From Saccharospirillum sp. (lineage in GTDB: Bacteria > Pseudomonadota > Gammaproteobacteria > Pseudomonadales > Natronospirillaceae), in the NCBI GenBank assembly GCA_022565595.1, contig JAIUML010000014.1, positions 39,142-103,141 on the forward strand: a stretch of DNA of 64,000 nt. The letters run 5' to 3'. Below, piece after piece: positions 1 to 8,047 of this stretch (position 1 is the first letter of the stretch; each line of letters begins with the position of its first letter). Below the pieces are notes generated by a model. The model was not told the DNA's origin, made no database searches, and worked only from the letters and a program-made list of their open reading frames with translations. A program made the translations under genes and the position numbers.

Positions 1-444
1 AGTCACATCCTCGGCACCCACCGCATTCAACCCCTCGGTATCCATAATCCAGCGGCGCTGATCGTCAATGTCCATGGCGTCATAACCCTCAAACGCTTCA
101 ACCGCCGGTATCACCTCAACGGCGACGTCCTTGCCGTAGGCATCGTACATCATGTCCAGGCAGTACTGCGCTAACGCCGGGTCTTCGCTATAAACTTCGC
201 CTTTGTCGAAATCTTCACCCCATTCCTTGAGGACATCCAGCACTGTCTCGCCGCGTTCCAGCAGATCCTGCAGGGCAGGGGCGCCATGGCTGTTCTGGCC
301 GCTTTCCCAATCGATCAGCCAGTCGTCTTCCGGTTTGAGCAGCACACTCTTGTAAAGGCCGTTCGGCAAGCTCCAGGCGACCGCATAGGGGTAACCCTGC
401 TCCTGGTCGGTGACTTCAAATGCGAGAAAAATCGGCAGATCCAT
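1..444 (-). CDS. DnaQ-like exonuclease-fold protein, possibly inactive (partial)
   Basis: An open frame of 148 codons starts at the ATG at 442-444 and runs off the left edge, so the C-terminus is missing. The start reads MDLPIFLAFEVTD. The pattern IFLAFE, then YPYAVAWSLP, then a PEDDW-IDWE stretch and GEVYSEDPAL resembles the order in DnaQ-like (DEDD) 3'-5' exonucleases, where the first motif is normally DFE or DxE and the third has an aspartate after VYS or LS. The first catalytic aspartate position is alanine here (AFE), so if the homology is right the protein may be catalytically dead. The fold assignment is my inference from motif order. It could equally be an unrelated conserved hypothetical. 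It is transcribed divergently from the zinc-ribbon gene. Confidence 0.55.
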   Translation of the reverse strand, partial: MDLPIFLAFEVTDQEQGYPYAVAWSLPNGLYKSVLLKPEDDWLIDWESGQNSHGAPALQDLLERGETVLDVLKEWGEDFDKGEVYSEDPALAQYCLDMMYDAYGKDVAVEVIPAVEAFEGYDAMDIDDQRRWIMDTEGLNAVGAEDVT

Positions 445-657
445 GGAACCTCTGGGTAGGGTATTGATGTGCACCCATTATATCGGCTGGCCAACCGCAT
501 TCACACCAACAGCGACGATTATAAAAGGCGGCTTGATTGGAGTGGTGATATCAGAAAGCCCCCGGCTGACAGCGACAGCGCCAACCACCAACCGGGCGCT
601 GCAAACCAAACGCGTTTTCCCCTATACTGACTCGTTTTCAAACGTTGAGCCAACTGC

Positions 658-873
658 ATGAGCGATACCCGAATCCCGCGCGATTTTTATCAGCGCCCAG
701 CCGATGAGCAACAGGAATTTCTGGAAAACACTTGGTGTAACCACTGCCAGCAGGTTGACCTGGGCATGGACAACCCCGAAGAGTACGAACTGAAAGGGCG
801 AGTTTATATAGAGGGTCGCTGTCTGGCCTGTGGTGCAACAGTCACCACAGAGCTGGTCGAAGAGGATGACTGA
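658..873 (+). CDS. Small zinc-ribbon protein, function unknown
   Basis: A 71-residue acidic protein with two CxxC pairs (CNHC near residue 28 and CLAC near residue 56), the arrangement of a zinc ribbon. No signal peptide or membrane segment is visible. A TATACT-like -10 box lies just upstream near 632-637. Its stop codon overlaps the start of the truC gene (ATG at 866), so the two are translationally coupled and probably co-transcribed. That suggests, but does not prove, an RNA-related role. I do not recognise a named family. Confidence 0.75.
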   Translation: MSDTRIPRDFYQRPADEQQEFLENTWCNHCQQVDLGMDNPEEYELKGRVYIEGRCLACGATVTTELVEEDD

Positions 874-1645
874 TCAGCTAACCATTCTATACCAGGATGA
901 GGCCCTGCTGGCCATTAGCAAACCCGCCGGGCTGCTGATGCACCCAAGCCCGCTCGCCCCCAGAGAAACCGACACCCTGGTGAGCCGATTGCGCCTGCAC
1001 CTGGGCGAGTCGCGCATTCATAGCATCCATCGACTGGATCGACCGACCTCGGGTGTGGTGTTGCTGGCAAGAACCCCAGCCGTTGCACGGCAACTGGCCC
1101 AAAGCTTCAGCGAACGCCGCGTGCGCAAGCTTTACCTGGCCATTGCCAGAGGCTTTACCGCCGAGGCGTTCAGTTGCCAGGAAGCCTTGCAGGAAGAGCT
1201 CGATGAGCGCGCAGACCGGCTTGCCCAAAGGGACAAGGCTGCTCAGCCCGCTCACACCGACTTTCAACGTCTTGCCATCGCCGAAATCGGCTTGCCAGTC
1301 AGCCGTTACCCTAAAACGCGACTGAGCCTGCTTTCCTGTTCGCCGCAGACCGGCCGCAAGCACCAGATACGCCGCCACCTGAAAAAACTGCGTCACCCCA
1401 TTATGGGTGATACTCGTCACGGCGACCGACACCACAATCACTGGGCCTGGGAACACTCACCGTTAACCACCCTGGCGCTTCACGCTCAATCCCTGCAATT
1501 TGAGCACCCTGTCAGCGGCCATTGGCTGACGATCACAGCGCCCTTGCCAGAGACGTGGCAGCGTTGTTGTCAGTGGCTGGGCTGGCAGCGCACCGCCTTG
1601 CGCTTTTCCGATCCAATGCCTGAGGTGAGCCATGCGGGGTTTTAA
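866..1645 (+). CDS. truC: tRNA pseudouridine(65) synthase TruC
   Basis: A 259-residue RluA-family pseudouridine synthase. The catalytic motif HRLDRPTSG is at about residues 56-64, with the nucleophilic aspartate near residue 58, and a KHQIRRHLKK-type motif follows near residue 165. There is no S4 domain, and the length fits TruC, which converts uridine 65 of tRNAs to pseudouridine. I chose the ATG at 866 over an upstream in-frame GTG at 830 because an AGAGG sits close by and the protein then begins directly at the conserved TILYQDEALLAISKP region. The start overlaps the preceding stop by 8 bases and the end overlaps the ABC transporter start by 14, so this is a tight operon. TruC versus another RluA-type paralogue is not proven by sequence alone. 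Confidence 0.85.
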   Translation: MTDQLTILYQDEALLAISKPAGLLMHPSPLAPRETDTLVSRLRLHLGESRIHSIHRLDRPTSGVVLLARTPAVARQLAQSFSERRVRKLYLAIARGFTAEAFSCQEALQEELDERADRLAQRDKAAQPAHTDFQRLAIAEIGLPVSRYPKTRLSLLSCSPQTGRKHQIRRHLKKLRHPIMGDTRHGDRHHNHWAWEHSPLTTLALHAQSLQFEHPVSGHWLTITAPLPETWQRCCQWLGWQRTALRFSDPMPEVSHAGF

Positions 1646-3428
1646 GAGTGCCGACGGCGTCGATGCCAAACCGGTTCGGGAGCTGGATCTGGGTTTTATT
1701 GCAAGATCGCTTTGGCCCTACTTGTGGGCATACAAAGGCAGGGTGTTGCTGGCACTGGTCTTTCTGGTTGCTGCCAAAGGGGTCACCGTCGCAATGCCCT
1801 GGGCGCTCAAACACATTGTAGATGGGCTGGATGGGCAGCAGGTTCAAGTGGTTGCTGTGCCCATGGCCTTTTTGCTGGCTTACGGCTTCTTCCGGTTCAG
1901 CTCTGTAGCCTTTGGAGAGCTGCGCGATGCCGTTTTCTCGCGGGTGACCGAGCGGGCCATGCGCCTGGCCTCCCTCGGCGTGTTCAAGCACCTGCATCAA
2001 CTGGAGCTGGATTACCACCTGGGCCGACAGACGGGTGGCCTCAGCCGGGACATCGAGCGCGGCACCAGTGGCATTCATTTCCTGCTGCGGTTTCTGGTGT
2101 TCAACATTGTGCCCACCCTGCTCGAACTGAGCCTGGTAGCGGCCATTCTGATCATCAATTTCAACGTCTGGTTTGCCGTCATCACTCTCTTTGCCGTGGT
2201 TGTCTATGTCCTCTTTACCGTCCTGACCACCGAATGGCGTAATCGCTTTGTGCGCGAAGCCAATACCCTCGACAGCCAATCCAACACCCGAGCCATCGAC
2301 TCACTGCTCAACTACGAAACGGTGAAATACTTCGGCAACGAAGCCTGGGAGGCGCAGAACTACGACCAGAACTTGGAACAATGGGAAGCCGCCAGGCTCA
2401 AGAACCGCACCTCACTGTTACTGCTCAACACAGGCCAGGCGCTCATTGTGTCCGCCTCGCTGACACTGATGATGTGGCTCGCCGCACGCGATGTTGTTGA
2501 AGGCGCCATTACCCTGGGTGACCTGGTCATGATTAACGCCTACGTCATTCAGTTGTTTATTCCGTTGAACTTTCTCGGTTTCGTCTATCGCGAAATCCGC
2601 AAAGCCCTCACCGACATCGAAAAATTCTTCGCCCTGATGAAACGCCCCGCAGCCATTATCGATGCCGAAGACGCCAGCGAACTGGGCTCCGTAGCCGGCA
2701 AGGTCGAGTTCGACCGAATAGGCTTTGGCTACCAGCCGAACAGACCCATTCTCAACGGATTCAGCCTGGACATCGAACCAGGACAAAAAGTCGCTCTGGT
2801 GGGCAGTAGCGGCGCGGGCAAATCAACCGTAGGTCGCCTCCTGTTCCGCTTCTACGATCCGACTGAAGGCGAAATCAGAATCGACGGCCAGGCCATCCAT
2901 AAAGTGACTCAGGCCAGCCTGCGCAGCGCCATCGGCGTGGTACCTCAGGATACCGTCCTGTTCAACGACACCATTTTCAACAACGTCCGCTATGGCCAGC
3001 CCGATGCCAACGATGAACAGGTCTGGAAGGCCATCCGCATGGCGCACCTGGAATCCTTTATTGCCAGCCTGCCCGAGCGCGAACTCACCAAAGTCGGCGA
3101 ACGCGGCCTCAAGGTCTCAGGCGGCGAAAAACAACGTATCGCCATCGCCAGAGTACTGCTCAAGAACCCACCGATCCTGCTATTCGACGAAGCCACCTCA
3201 GCTCTGGACTCTCATTCCGAGCAAGCCATCCTCGCCGCCATGGCCGAAGTATCCGTCAACAGAACCACCATCGTCATCGCCCACCGACTCTCGACCGTTA
3301 TTGATGCCGACGTCATCGTCGTCATGCAAGCCGGCGAAGTAGTAGAGCAGGGCACACACAACGAACTGCTGCAGAAAAACGGCCTCTATGCCGACCTCTG
3401 GCGCACTCAGTTGAGAGAGGAAGAGTAG
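1632..3428 (+). CDS. Atm1/HMT1-type ABC exporter (fused permease-ATPase)
   Basis: A 598-residue half-transporter. The N-terminal half (about 25-320) has six hydrophobic segments. The C-terminal ATPase has Walker A GSSGAGKS near residue 392, signature VSGGEKQR near 495, Walker B LLFDEATSALD near 518 and the H-loop AHRLST. The string LNYETVKYFGNE in the membrane domain is characteristic of the Atm1/ABCB7 family, which exports glutathione-linked or sulfur-containing compounds and affects metal homeostasis. It works as an inner-membrane homodimer. The substrate cannot be read from sequence. The gene overlaps truC by 14 bases, and a REP pair follows it. Confidence 0.85.
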   Translation: MRGFKSADGVDAKPVRELDLGFIARSLWPYLWAYKGRVLLALVFLVAAKGVTVAMPWALKHIVDGLDGQQVQVVAVPMAFLLAYGFFRFSSVAFGELRDAVFSRVTERAMRLASLGVFKHLHQLELDYHLGRQTGGLSRDIERGTSGIHFLLRFLVFNIVPTLLELSLVAAILIINFNVWFAVITLFAVVVYVLFTVLTTEWRNRFVREANTLDSQSNTRAIDSLLNYETVKYFGNEAWEAQNYDQNLEQWEAARLKNRTSLLLLNTGQALIVSASLTLMMWLAARDVVEGAITLGDLVMINAYVIQLFIPLNFLGFVYREIRKALTDIEKFFALMKRPAAIIDAEDASELGSVAGKVEFDRIGFGYQPNRPILNGFSLDIEPGQKVALVGSSGAGKSTVGRLLFRFYDPTEGEIRIDGQAIHKVTQASLRSAIGVVPQDTVLFNDTIFNNVRYGQPDANDEQVWKAIRMAHLESFIASLPERELTKVGERGLKVSGGEKQRIAIARVLLKNPPILLFDEATSALDSHSEQAILAAMAEVSVNRTTIVIAHRLSTVIDADVIVVMQAGEVVEQGTHNELLQKNGLYADLWRTQLREEE

Positions 3429-3442
3429 TCTTTCCACAAACA

Positions 3443-3534
3443 GGCGGGCTCACGCACGCTACGTCGACCACAAAGCGACGCTCTATTGGAGGGTCGATAT
3501 CACCATCAACCCTGGCCGCCAACGGCGGCCTGAC
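3443..3534. repeat. REP/BIME-like pair of palindromic units
   Basis: A reverse unit (about 3446-3484, containing CGTCGACCACAAAGCGACG) faces a forward unit (3487-3531). The forward unit starts TTGGAGGGTCGATATCACC and ends in a GGCCGCC-AAC-GGCGGCC hairpin. The same unit recurs at 7012, 51034, 53325, 59932 and 63862. It lies between the ABC exporter and the hydrolase gene, a usual REP position. Confidence 0.75.
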
Positions 3535-3609
3535 AGAGCTATAACTTGAGTTTAAGCTGGTACCATTGCAGGATGGCCGTTTTTCCCAAGGGCTCTTAAG
3601 GTATCCGCC

Positions 3610-4695
3610 ATGACTGACACTTCCACACCACCGGTGCTGATCAGCGAACGCCGGGGCGCATTGCAACTATTGCGCCTCAACCGACCGCGCGCCCTGAACG
3701 CCCTCAACCTCGAGCTGATCGAAGCCTTGCGCCACGCCGTTGAGCAAGCCCTCGAAGACGACAGCATCCAGACCCTCTGGCTCGAAAGCACAGAGCAAAA
3801 AGCCTTTTGCGCCGGCGGTGACATCAAAGCCGTCGCCGCCGCTCTCGCCAACAAAACCGCCGACCAACAACGGCAAGAAGGCTACCGCTACTTCCTCGCC
3901 GAATACCACCTCGACGCCCTGCTGGCCAATTGCCCCAAACCATTGGTCGTCTGGGCACCGGGCCTGGTCATGGGTGGCGGCTGGGGCCTCTTCGCCGGAG
4001 GCCACAAACGCCTGCTCAGCCCGACCAGCCTCATGGCCATGCCCGAACTCTCCATAGGCCTCTTCCCCGACGTCGGCGCCGCCCATTTCCTGCAACAACC
4101 CGACTGGCGCCTCGGCACCCTGATCGGCATCAGCGGCATCCGCCTCAGCGCACCCGAAGCCGTCGCCCTCGGCTATGCCGACGCCCTGATCGAAGACGAA
4201 GCCAGCATAGAAACACTCAAGCACCACCTCGCAGAAGGCCAGGCCCTCTCCGAATGGCAAGCACCACCACTTGAACAAAAAGAAGACATCCAGAACACCT
4301 GGAACACAGCACTCAACAGCCTGCCCGAAGCCAACCTCGCAGACTGGATGCAACACATCCAGCAACACGACTTCGCACCCTTCCAGCAGGCAGCTGACCA
4401 CTGGAAAACCGGCTCCATGCTCAGCGTCACACTCACCTGGCACCACTTCCGCAAACTGCGCAACGCCACCCGTGTCCAGGTGCTGGAGCAAGACCTCATC
4501 GTCGGCGCCCACGCCTGCAGTGAACGCGAATTCGCCGAAGGCGTACGAGCCCTGCTCATCGACAAAGACAAAAACCCACAGTGGCTCTACCCGACAATTG
4601 AGTCTGTACCCTTTAATTTGATTGAGCGTTTTTATCGGCCGCTTCCATTTGAGACCGAGGCAGTATGGCCAAGTGAACTTAAAGATCATGTGTGA
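3610..4695 (+). CDS. 3-hydroxyisobutyryl-CoA hydrolase-like (crotonase superfamily)
   Basis: A 361-residue crotonase-fold protein. The oxyanion-hole region KAFCAGGDIKAVA is near residue 65, and the later motif MPELSIGLFPDVGAAHFL near residue 145 is the signature that separates 3-hydroxyisobutyryl-CoA hydrolases (HibCH) from plain enoyl-CoA hydratases. The length also fits HibCH (about 350-380) rather than ECH (about 260). In valine breakdown HibCH frees 3-hydroxyisobutyrate from its CoA ester. The neighbours downstream (SDR dehydrogenase, thiolase) fit branched-chain or fatty acyl-CoA catabolism, although a structured repeat separates it from the SDR gene. A broader enoyl-CoA hydratase/isomerase role remains possible. 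The sense strand is very C-rich compared with the genes to the right. Confidence 0.8.
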   Translation: MTDTSTPPVLISERRGALQLLRLNRPRALNALNLELIEALRHAVEQALEDDSIQTLWLESTEQKAFCAGGDIKAVAAALANKTADQQRQEGYRYFLAEYHLDALLANCPKPLVVWAPGLVMGGGWGLFAGGHKRLLSPTSLMAMPELSIGLFPDVGAAHFLQQPDWRLGTLIGISGIRLSAPEAVALGYADALIEDEASIETLKHHLAEGQALSEWQAPPLEQKEDIQNTWNTALNSLPEANLADWMQHIQQHDFAPFQQAADHWKTGSMLSVTLTWHHFRKLRNATRVQVLEQDLIVGAHACSEREFAEGVRALLIDKDKNPQWLYPTIESVPFNLIERFYRPLPFETEAVWPSELKDHV

Positions 4696-4730
4696 GGTTG
4701 AAGTTTAACTTATTGATTTTGTACGAAGAC

Positions 4731-4872
4731 TAGCGGTGGATGCCTTGGGTGCCCATGAGGGGTGGTCCGCAGCCTGGACGGCTGCGGTCCAGGCCCCAGG
4801 GAAGGGTTGAGTGGGCGGCATTCCGCCCGACCCCTCAGGGGCACCCAAGGTAGCCAGCGCGGGCCACTGCTA
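4731..4872 (+). repeat. Structured multi-branched repeat, copy A
   Basis: A closing stem AGCGGTGG/CCACTGCT and a near-perfect 20-bp inner stem (CTTGGGTGCCC-A-TGAGGGGT with its complement near 4835-4854) enclose two hairpins. One is CCGCAGC-GCTGCGG and the other GGGCGG-CATT-CCGCCC. Between them lies a conserved single-stranded core, CCAGGCCCCAGGGAAGGGTT. Related copies are at 13392-13521 (inverted) and 13571-13690. The outer stem sequences differ between copies but remain paired. It fills most of the 242-base gap between the hydrolase and SDR genes. Confidence 0.75.
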
Positions 4873-4937
4873 CAAGATTCCACCATTGAAAGACTTTCAG
4901 GGTTTATGAACTAACCAAGTAAAAAGGTAAGCCAAAG

Positions 4938-5696
4938 ATGAACTTCAAGAACCAACATATGGCCATCACCGGCTCCGCCCGTGGCCTCGGCCTCGCCATC
5001 GCCAGAACCCTGGCCGAACAGGGCGCCACCGTCTCCATCATCGACATCGACAGCGAAGCCGTCGCCCTGGCTGTCGAACAACTGACGCAAGCCGGCCATA
5101 ACGCCCACGGCTACGCCGCCAACATCGCCGACGAAACCGCCGTCCTGCAACTCTTCGACCAACTCAAAGCCGACCACGGCACACTTCACGCTTGGGTCAA
5201 CAACGCCGGCATCCTGCGCGACGGCCTGCTCGTCAAACAAAAAGATGGCCTCATTCAGACCATGCCATTGGCACAATGGCAATCCGTCATCGACGTCAAC
5301 CTCACCGGCGTCTTCCTTTGCGGCCGCGAAGCCGCCGCCTGGATGGTCGAACAGGAAACCCCCGGCTGCATCGTCAACATCAGCTCCATCTCCAAAGCCG
5401 GCAACCTCGGCCAGAGTAACTACAGCGCCGCCAAAGCCGGCGTCGCCGCCATGACCGTCACCTGGGCCAAAGAACTCGCCCGCTACAACATCCGCGTCGC
5501 AGGCGTCGCCCCCGGCTTTATCGAAACCGAAATGACCGCCAGCATGAAGCCCGAGGCCCTCGAACGTGTCAAGCAGACTGTACCTCTCAAGCGCATGGGA
5601 AAACCCCAAAATATCGCCGATGCGGTCTCATTTGTGATCTCAAACGACTATTATTCTGGCCGGATATTGGAAGTAGATGGTGCCTTGAGGATATGA
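4938..5696 (+). CDS. Short-chain dehydrogenase/reductase (FabG/3-hydroxyacyl-CoA dehydrogenase type)
   Basis: A 252-residue classical SDR. The cofactor motif TGSARGLGLA is near residue 11, then NNAG near 90, a catalytic serine in NISSIS near 148 and YSAAK near 161. The PGFIETEM segment near 196 is typical of FabG-like reductases. The acidic ID-ID segment after the second strand hints at NAD rather than NADP, as in 3-hydroxyacyl-CoA dehydrogenases of degradation pathways. Lying between a HibCH-like hydrolase and a thiolase, it likely oxidises a 3-hydroxyacyl-CoA. The exact substrate is inferred from context. AAGGTAAG stands just before the ATG. Confidence 0.8.
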   Translation: MNFKNQHMAITGSARGLGLAIARTLAEQGATVSIIDIDSEAVALAVEQLTQAGHNAHGYAANIADETAVLQLFDQLKADHGTLHAWVNNAGILRDGLLVKQKDGLIQTMPLAQWQSVIDVNLTGVFLCGREAAAWMVEQETPGCIVNISSISKAGNLGQSNYSAAKAGVAAMTVTWAKELARYNIRVAGVAPGFIETEMTASMKPEALERVKQTVPLKRMGKPQNIADAVSFVISNDYYSGRILEVDGALRI

Positions 5697-5833
5697 GATC
5701 TTGATCCCTCGTTTGAAATACTCGTGCGGTCGACCTGGTTATCAGAAACCCGCACCCCCGGCATCCGCCGCTAGCCTACTTCGTCATACACAGAATAGTT
5801 GATCGTCAGACTGGCAACTTACGGAGAATTTTA

Positions 5834-7009
5834 ATGAACACAGAAATCGTTATTGTCGCCGCCAAACGTACCCCTATGGGTGGCTTCCAGGGGATGTTCA
5901 GCCCTGTCAGCGCGACGGAGCTGGGTGGTGTTGCCATTGCCGCCAACCTCAGTGCAACAGGCCTCGACCCGGCCCTCGTCCAGGACGTCATGATGGGCTG
6001 CGTACTGCCCGCCGGTCTGCGTCAGGCACCGGCGCGTCAAGCCGCCCTGGCGGGTGGACTGCCTGAAGCTGTCCCGGCTACCACCGTCAACAAAGTCTGT
6101 GGCTCCGGCATGAAAACCGTCATGCTTGCCGCAGACCAGATGCTCGCCGGCCATATTGACATCGCCATCGCCGGCGGCATGGAATCCATGACCAACGCCC
6201 CTTACCTGATGGACAAAGCCCGCTCCGGTTATCGCATGGGTCACCAGCAGGTTTATGACCACATGTTCCTCGACGGCCTCGAAGACGCCTACGACAGCAA
6301 CGCCATGGGCGTGCACGCCCAGCGCACCGCCAATGAATTCGGGCTAACGCGCGAAGCCATGGATGAGTTCGCACTGCGCAGCCTCAGCCGTGCCCAGGCC
6401 GCCATCGAAGCCGGTCATTTCAAAGACGAAATAGCACCGGTAACCGTCAGTACCCGTAAAGGGGACGCAAGCTTCGATACCGACGAACAGCCCGGTCAGG
6501 CTCGCCCCGACAAGATTCCTTCATTGCGACCGGCTTTCGCCAAAGACGGCACCATCACCGCCGCCAACTCCAGCTCCATCAGCGACGGCGCAGCAGCGTT
6601 AACTCTTATGACGCGTGCCAAAGCAGAGGCGCTTGGCCTGACGCCGCTGGCGACCATCCGCAGTTACGCCAGCCACGCACAAAAGCCTTCAACCTTTACC
6701 TGCGCACCCATAGGGGCCATGAACAAGGCATTGCAAAAGGCCGGCTGGAAAAATACAGACATTGAAGTAGCGGAAATTAACGAAGCCTTTGCCATGGTCA
6801 CCATGCTCGGCATGCAGGAGGTCGGGCTCAGTGCCGACATCACCAACCTCAACGGCGGTGCCTGTGCATTGGGTCATCCATTGGGTTGCTCCGGCGCGCG
6901 GATTATCGTGACGCTGCTGCACAACATGATGCGCCTCGATGCCCGTAAAGGGATGGCGGCTTTGTGTATTGGTGGTGGCGAGGGCACGGCCATTTGTCTG
7001 GAGCGGTAA
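5834..7009 (+). CDS. Acetyl-CoA C-acetyltransferase (thiolase)
   Basis: A 391-residue thiolase II. The acyl-accepting cysteine is in VNKVCGSGMK (residue 89), the catalytic histidine in GHPLGCSG near 350, and the second cysteine in CIGGGEG near 380. It cleaves or condenses acetoacetyl-CoA or 3-ketoacyl-CoA and probably completes the pathway begun by the two upstream genes. A GGAG lies 8-10 bases before the ATG. The 137-base gap after the SDR gene leaves room for its own promoter. Whether it favours acetoacetyl-CoA (AtoB/PhaA) or 2-methylacetoacetyl-CoA cannot be told from the sequence. Confidence 0.9.
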   Translation: MNTEIVIVAAKRTPMGGFQGMFSPVSATELGGVAIAANLSATGLDPALVQDVMMGCVLPAGLRQAPARQAALAGGLPEAVPATTVNKVCGSGMKTVMLAADQMLAGHIDIAIAGGMESMTNAPYLMDKARSGYRMGHQQVYDHMFLDGLEDAYDSNAMGVHAQRTANEFGLTREAMDEFALRSLSRAQAAIEAGHFKDEIAPVTVSTRKGDASFDTDEQPGQARPDKIPSLRPAFAKDGTITAANSSSISDGAAALTLMTRAKAEALGLTPLATIRSYASHAQKPSTFTCAPIGAMNKALQKAGWKNTDIEVAEINEAFAMVTMLGMQEVGLSADITNLNGGACALGHPLGCSGARIIVTLLHNMMRLDARKGMAALCIGGGEGTAICLER

Positions 7010-7011
7010 TC

Positions 7012-7056
7012 ATGGAGGGTCGATATCACCATCGACCCGGGCCGCCAACGGCGGCC
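7012..7056 (+). repeat. REP-like unit between thiolase and finR
   Basis: The unit begins TGGAGGGTCGATATCACC, has its first stem GGTCGAT/ATCGACC and ends in GGCCGCC-AAC-GGCGGCC. It lies 2 bases after the thiolase stop and abuts the stop of the convergent finR gene, so it could act as a bidirectional mRNA 3'-end structure. Confidence 0.75.
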
Positions 7057-7057
7057 T

Positions 7058-7942
7058 TCAGTCTGCAGACGCCCGGCACAGCTCAAGCCAACGCTCAATC
7101 CCCGGGCTTCTATACTTCTGCCGATGCAACACAAAATGAAAATCCCGCTTGAAATCACGATGCGGAATTTCCAATGGCACCAGAGTGCCGCGCTTGAAAG
7201 CATCAGCCAACACCACCCGAGAAAGCGCACTGATCCCCAGACCCGCCTCAACGGCTCGCTTGATGCCTTCGGTATGCTCCAGCTCCAGAGCGATGTTCAG
7301 ATCACTCCAAAGATCGTGCATACCACGCTCGAATGTCTGGCGGGTGCCTGAGCCGCGTTCTCTCAATATCCAGGGCGTTGCCAACACAGCATCATCGGTC
7401 AAGAGTCCAGCACTCGCTAAAGGGTGATCCGGAGCGCAAAAGGCCTGGAGCTCATCCGACCGCCAACGAATCAGTTCCAGATCCGGGTGATTGATTTCGC
7501 CTTCGATCATGCCCAGATCCAGTTCAAACTGGAGAACACGTTCAACAATGGTTCGGGTATTCGCCACCTCCAGCCGAGCGCGCGTACCAGGCTGCTCAGC
7601 CATGTATTGCACCAGCAAATTTACCGCCAGGTAATTGCCAATGGTCAAGGTCGCCCCAATGGTTAACTGACCAAGATCCTGATGTTTGCTGAAATGCTGC
7701 TCCAGCTCCCTGGCCTGTTCCAGCAATGCTTCGACCTGGGGCCAGAGGCGTCGGCCCAGGTCGTTCAGTTTCAGGCGTTTACCGGTTCGTTCAAAGAGGC
7801 GCACATCAAAATTGGATTCCAGTTCGCGCAAGGCGCCGGAGGCTGCCGACTGCGACATATTCAGACGAAGGGCCGCCTGGCTGATGTTTTCAGTATGGGC
7901 GGTGGCAAGAAACACCTCTAATTGACGCAGTGTGAACTTCAT
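7058..7942 (-). CDS. finR: LysR-type regulator, FinR-like (regulates fpr)
   Basis: A 294-residue LysR-family regulator. The helix-turn-helix is at residues 1-60 (MKFTLRQLEVFLATAHTEN, then SQAALRLNMSQSAASGALREL) and the effector-binding domain at about 90-290. A longer frame upstream is ignored because LysR proteins begin right at the helix-turn-helix. The ATG chosen reads from 7942. It is divergent from fpr. In Pseudomonas the regulator FinR lies divergent to fpr and activates it under superoxide or hypochlorite stress, and the same arrangement here supports the name. The ribosome binding site is weak, and the start overlaps one of two direct repeats that may be an autoregulatory site. Confidence 0.8.
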   Translation of the reverse strand: MKFTLRQLEVFLATAHTENISQAALRLNMSQSAASGALRELESNFDVRLFERTGKRLKLNDLGRRLWPQVEALLEQARELEQHFSKHQDLGQLTIGATLTIGNYLAVNLLVQYMAEQPGTRARLEVANTRTIVERVLQFELDLGMIEGEINHPDLELIRWRSDELQAFCAPDHPLASAGLLTDDAVLATPWILRERGSGTRQTFERGMHDLWSDLNIALELEHTEGIKRAVEAGLGISALSRVVLADAFKRGTLVPLEIPHRDFKRDFHFVLHRQKYRSPGIERWLELCRASAD

Positions 7943-8009
7943 ATCGGAAAAACCAATTAAACATATCGGAAATAACCATTTTGACGATAACGATTCAATC
8001 CGTATAGTT
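7940..8009 (+). promoter_or_regulatory. finR-fpr divergent control region
   Basis: Two perfect direct repeats CATATCGGAAA (7940-7950 and 7962-7972) are spaced 22 bp apart, two helical turns. The left copy covers the finR start codon. To the right, TTGACG (7981-7986) and TATAGT (8003-8008) with a 16-bp spacer make a plausible fpr promoter. A 19-bp imperfect palindrome, ATAACGATT-C-AATCCGTAT (7987-8005), fills the spacer. The repeats and palindrome are seen directly; FinR binding is inference. Confidence 0.55.
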
Positions 8010-8047
8010 TTCTTATATAACTTATTATTCTTTTTGGTGGAGTGTAT

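Noticed and set aside
3667..4689. Long antisense open frame opposite the HibCH-like gene
   Set aside because: It is a mirror of codon bias; no recognisable domain, while the plus-strand gene has clear family motifs.
7987..8005. SoxR-type operator in the fpr promoter spacer
   Set aside because: A dyad sits in the right place but does not match the SoxR box, and the spacer is 16 bp rather than the long 19-20 bp spacer of SoxR targets.
8042..8047. GTG at 8042 as the fpr start
   Set aside because: It overlaps the GGTGGAG ribosome binding site that correctly spaces the ATG at 8048.
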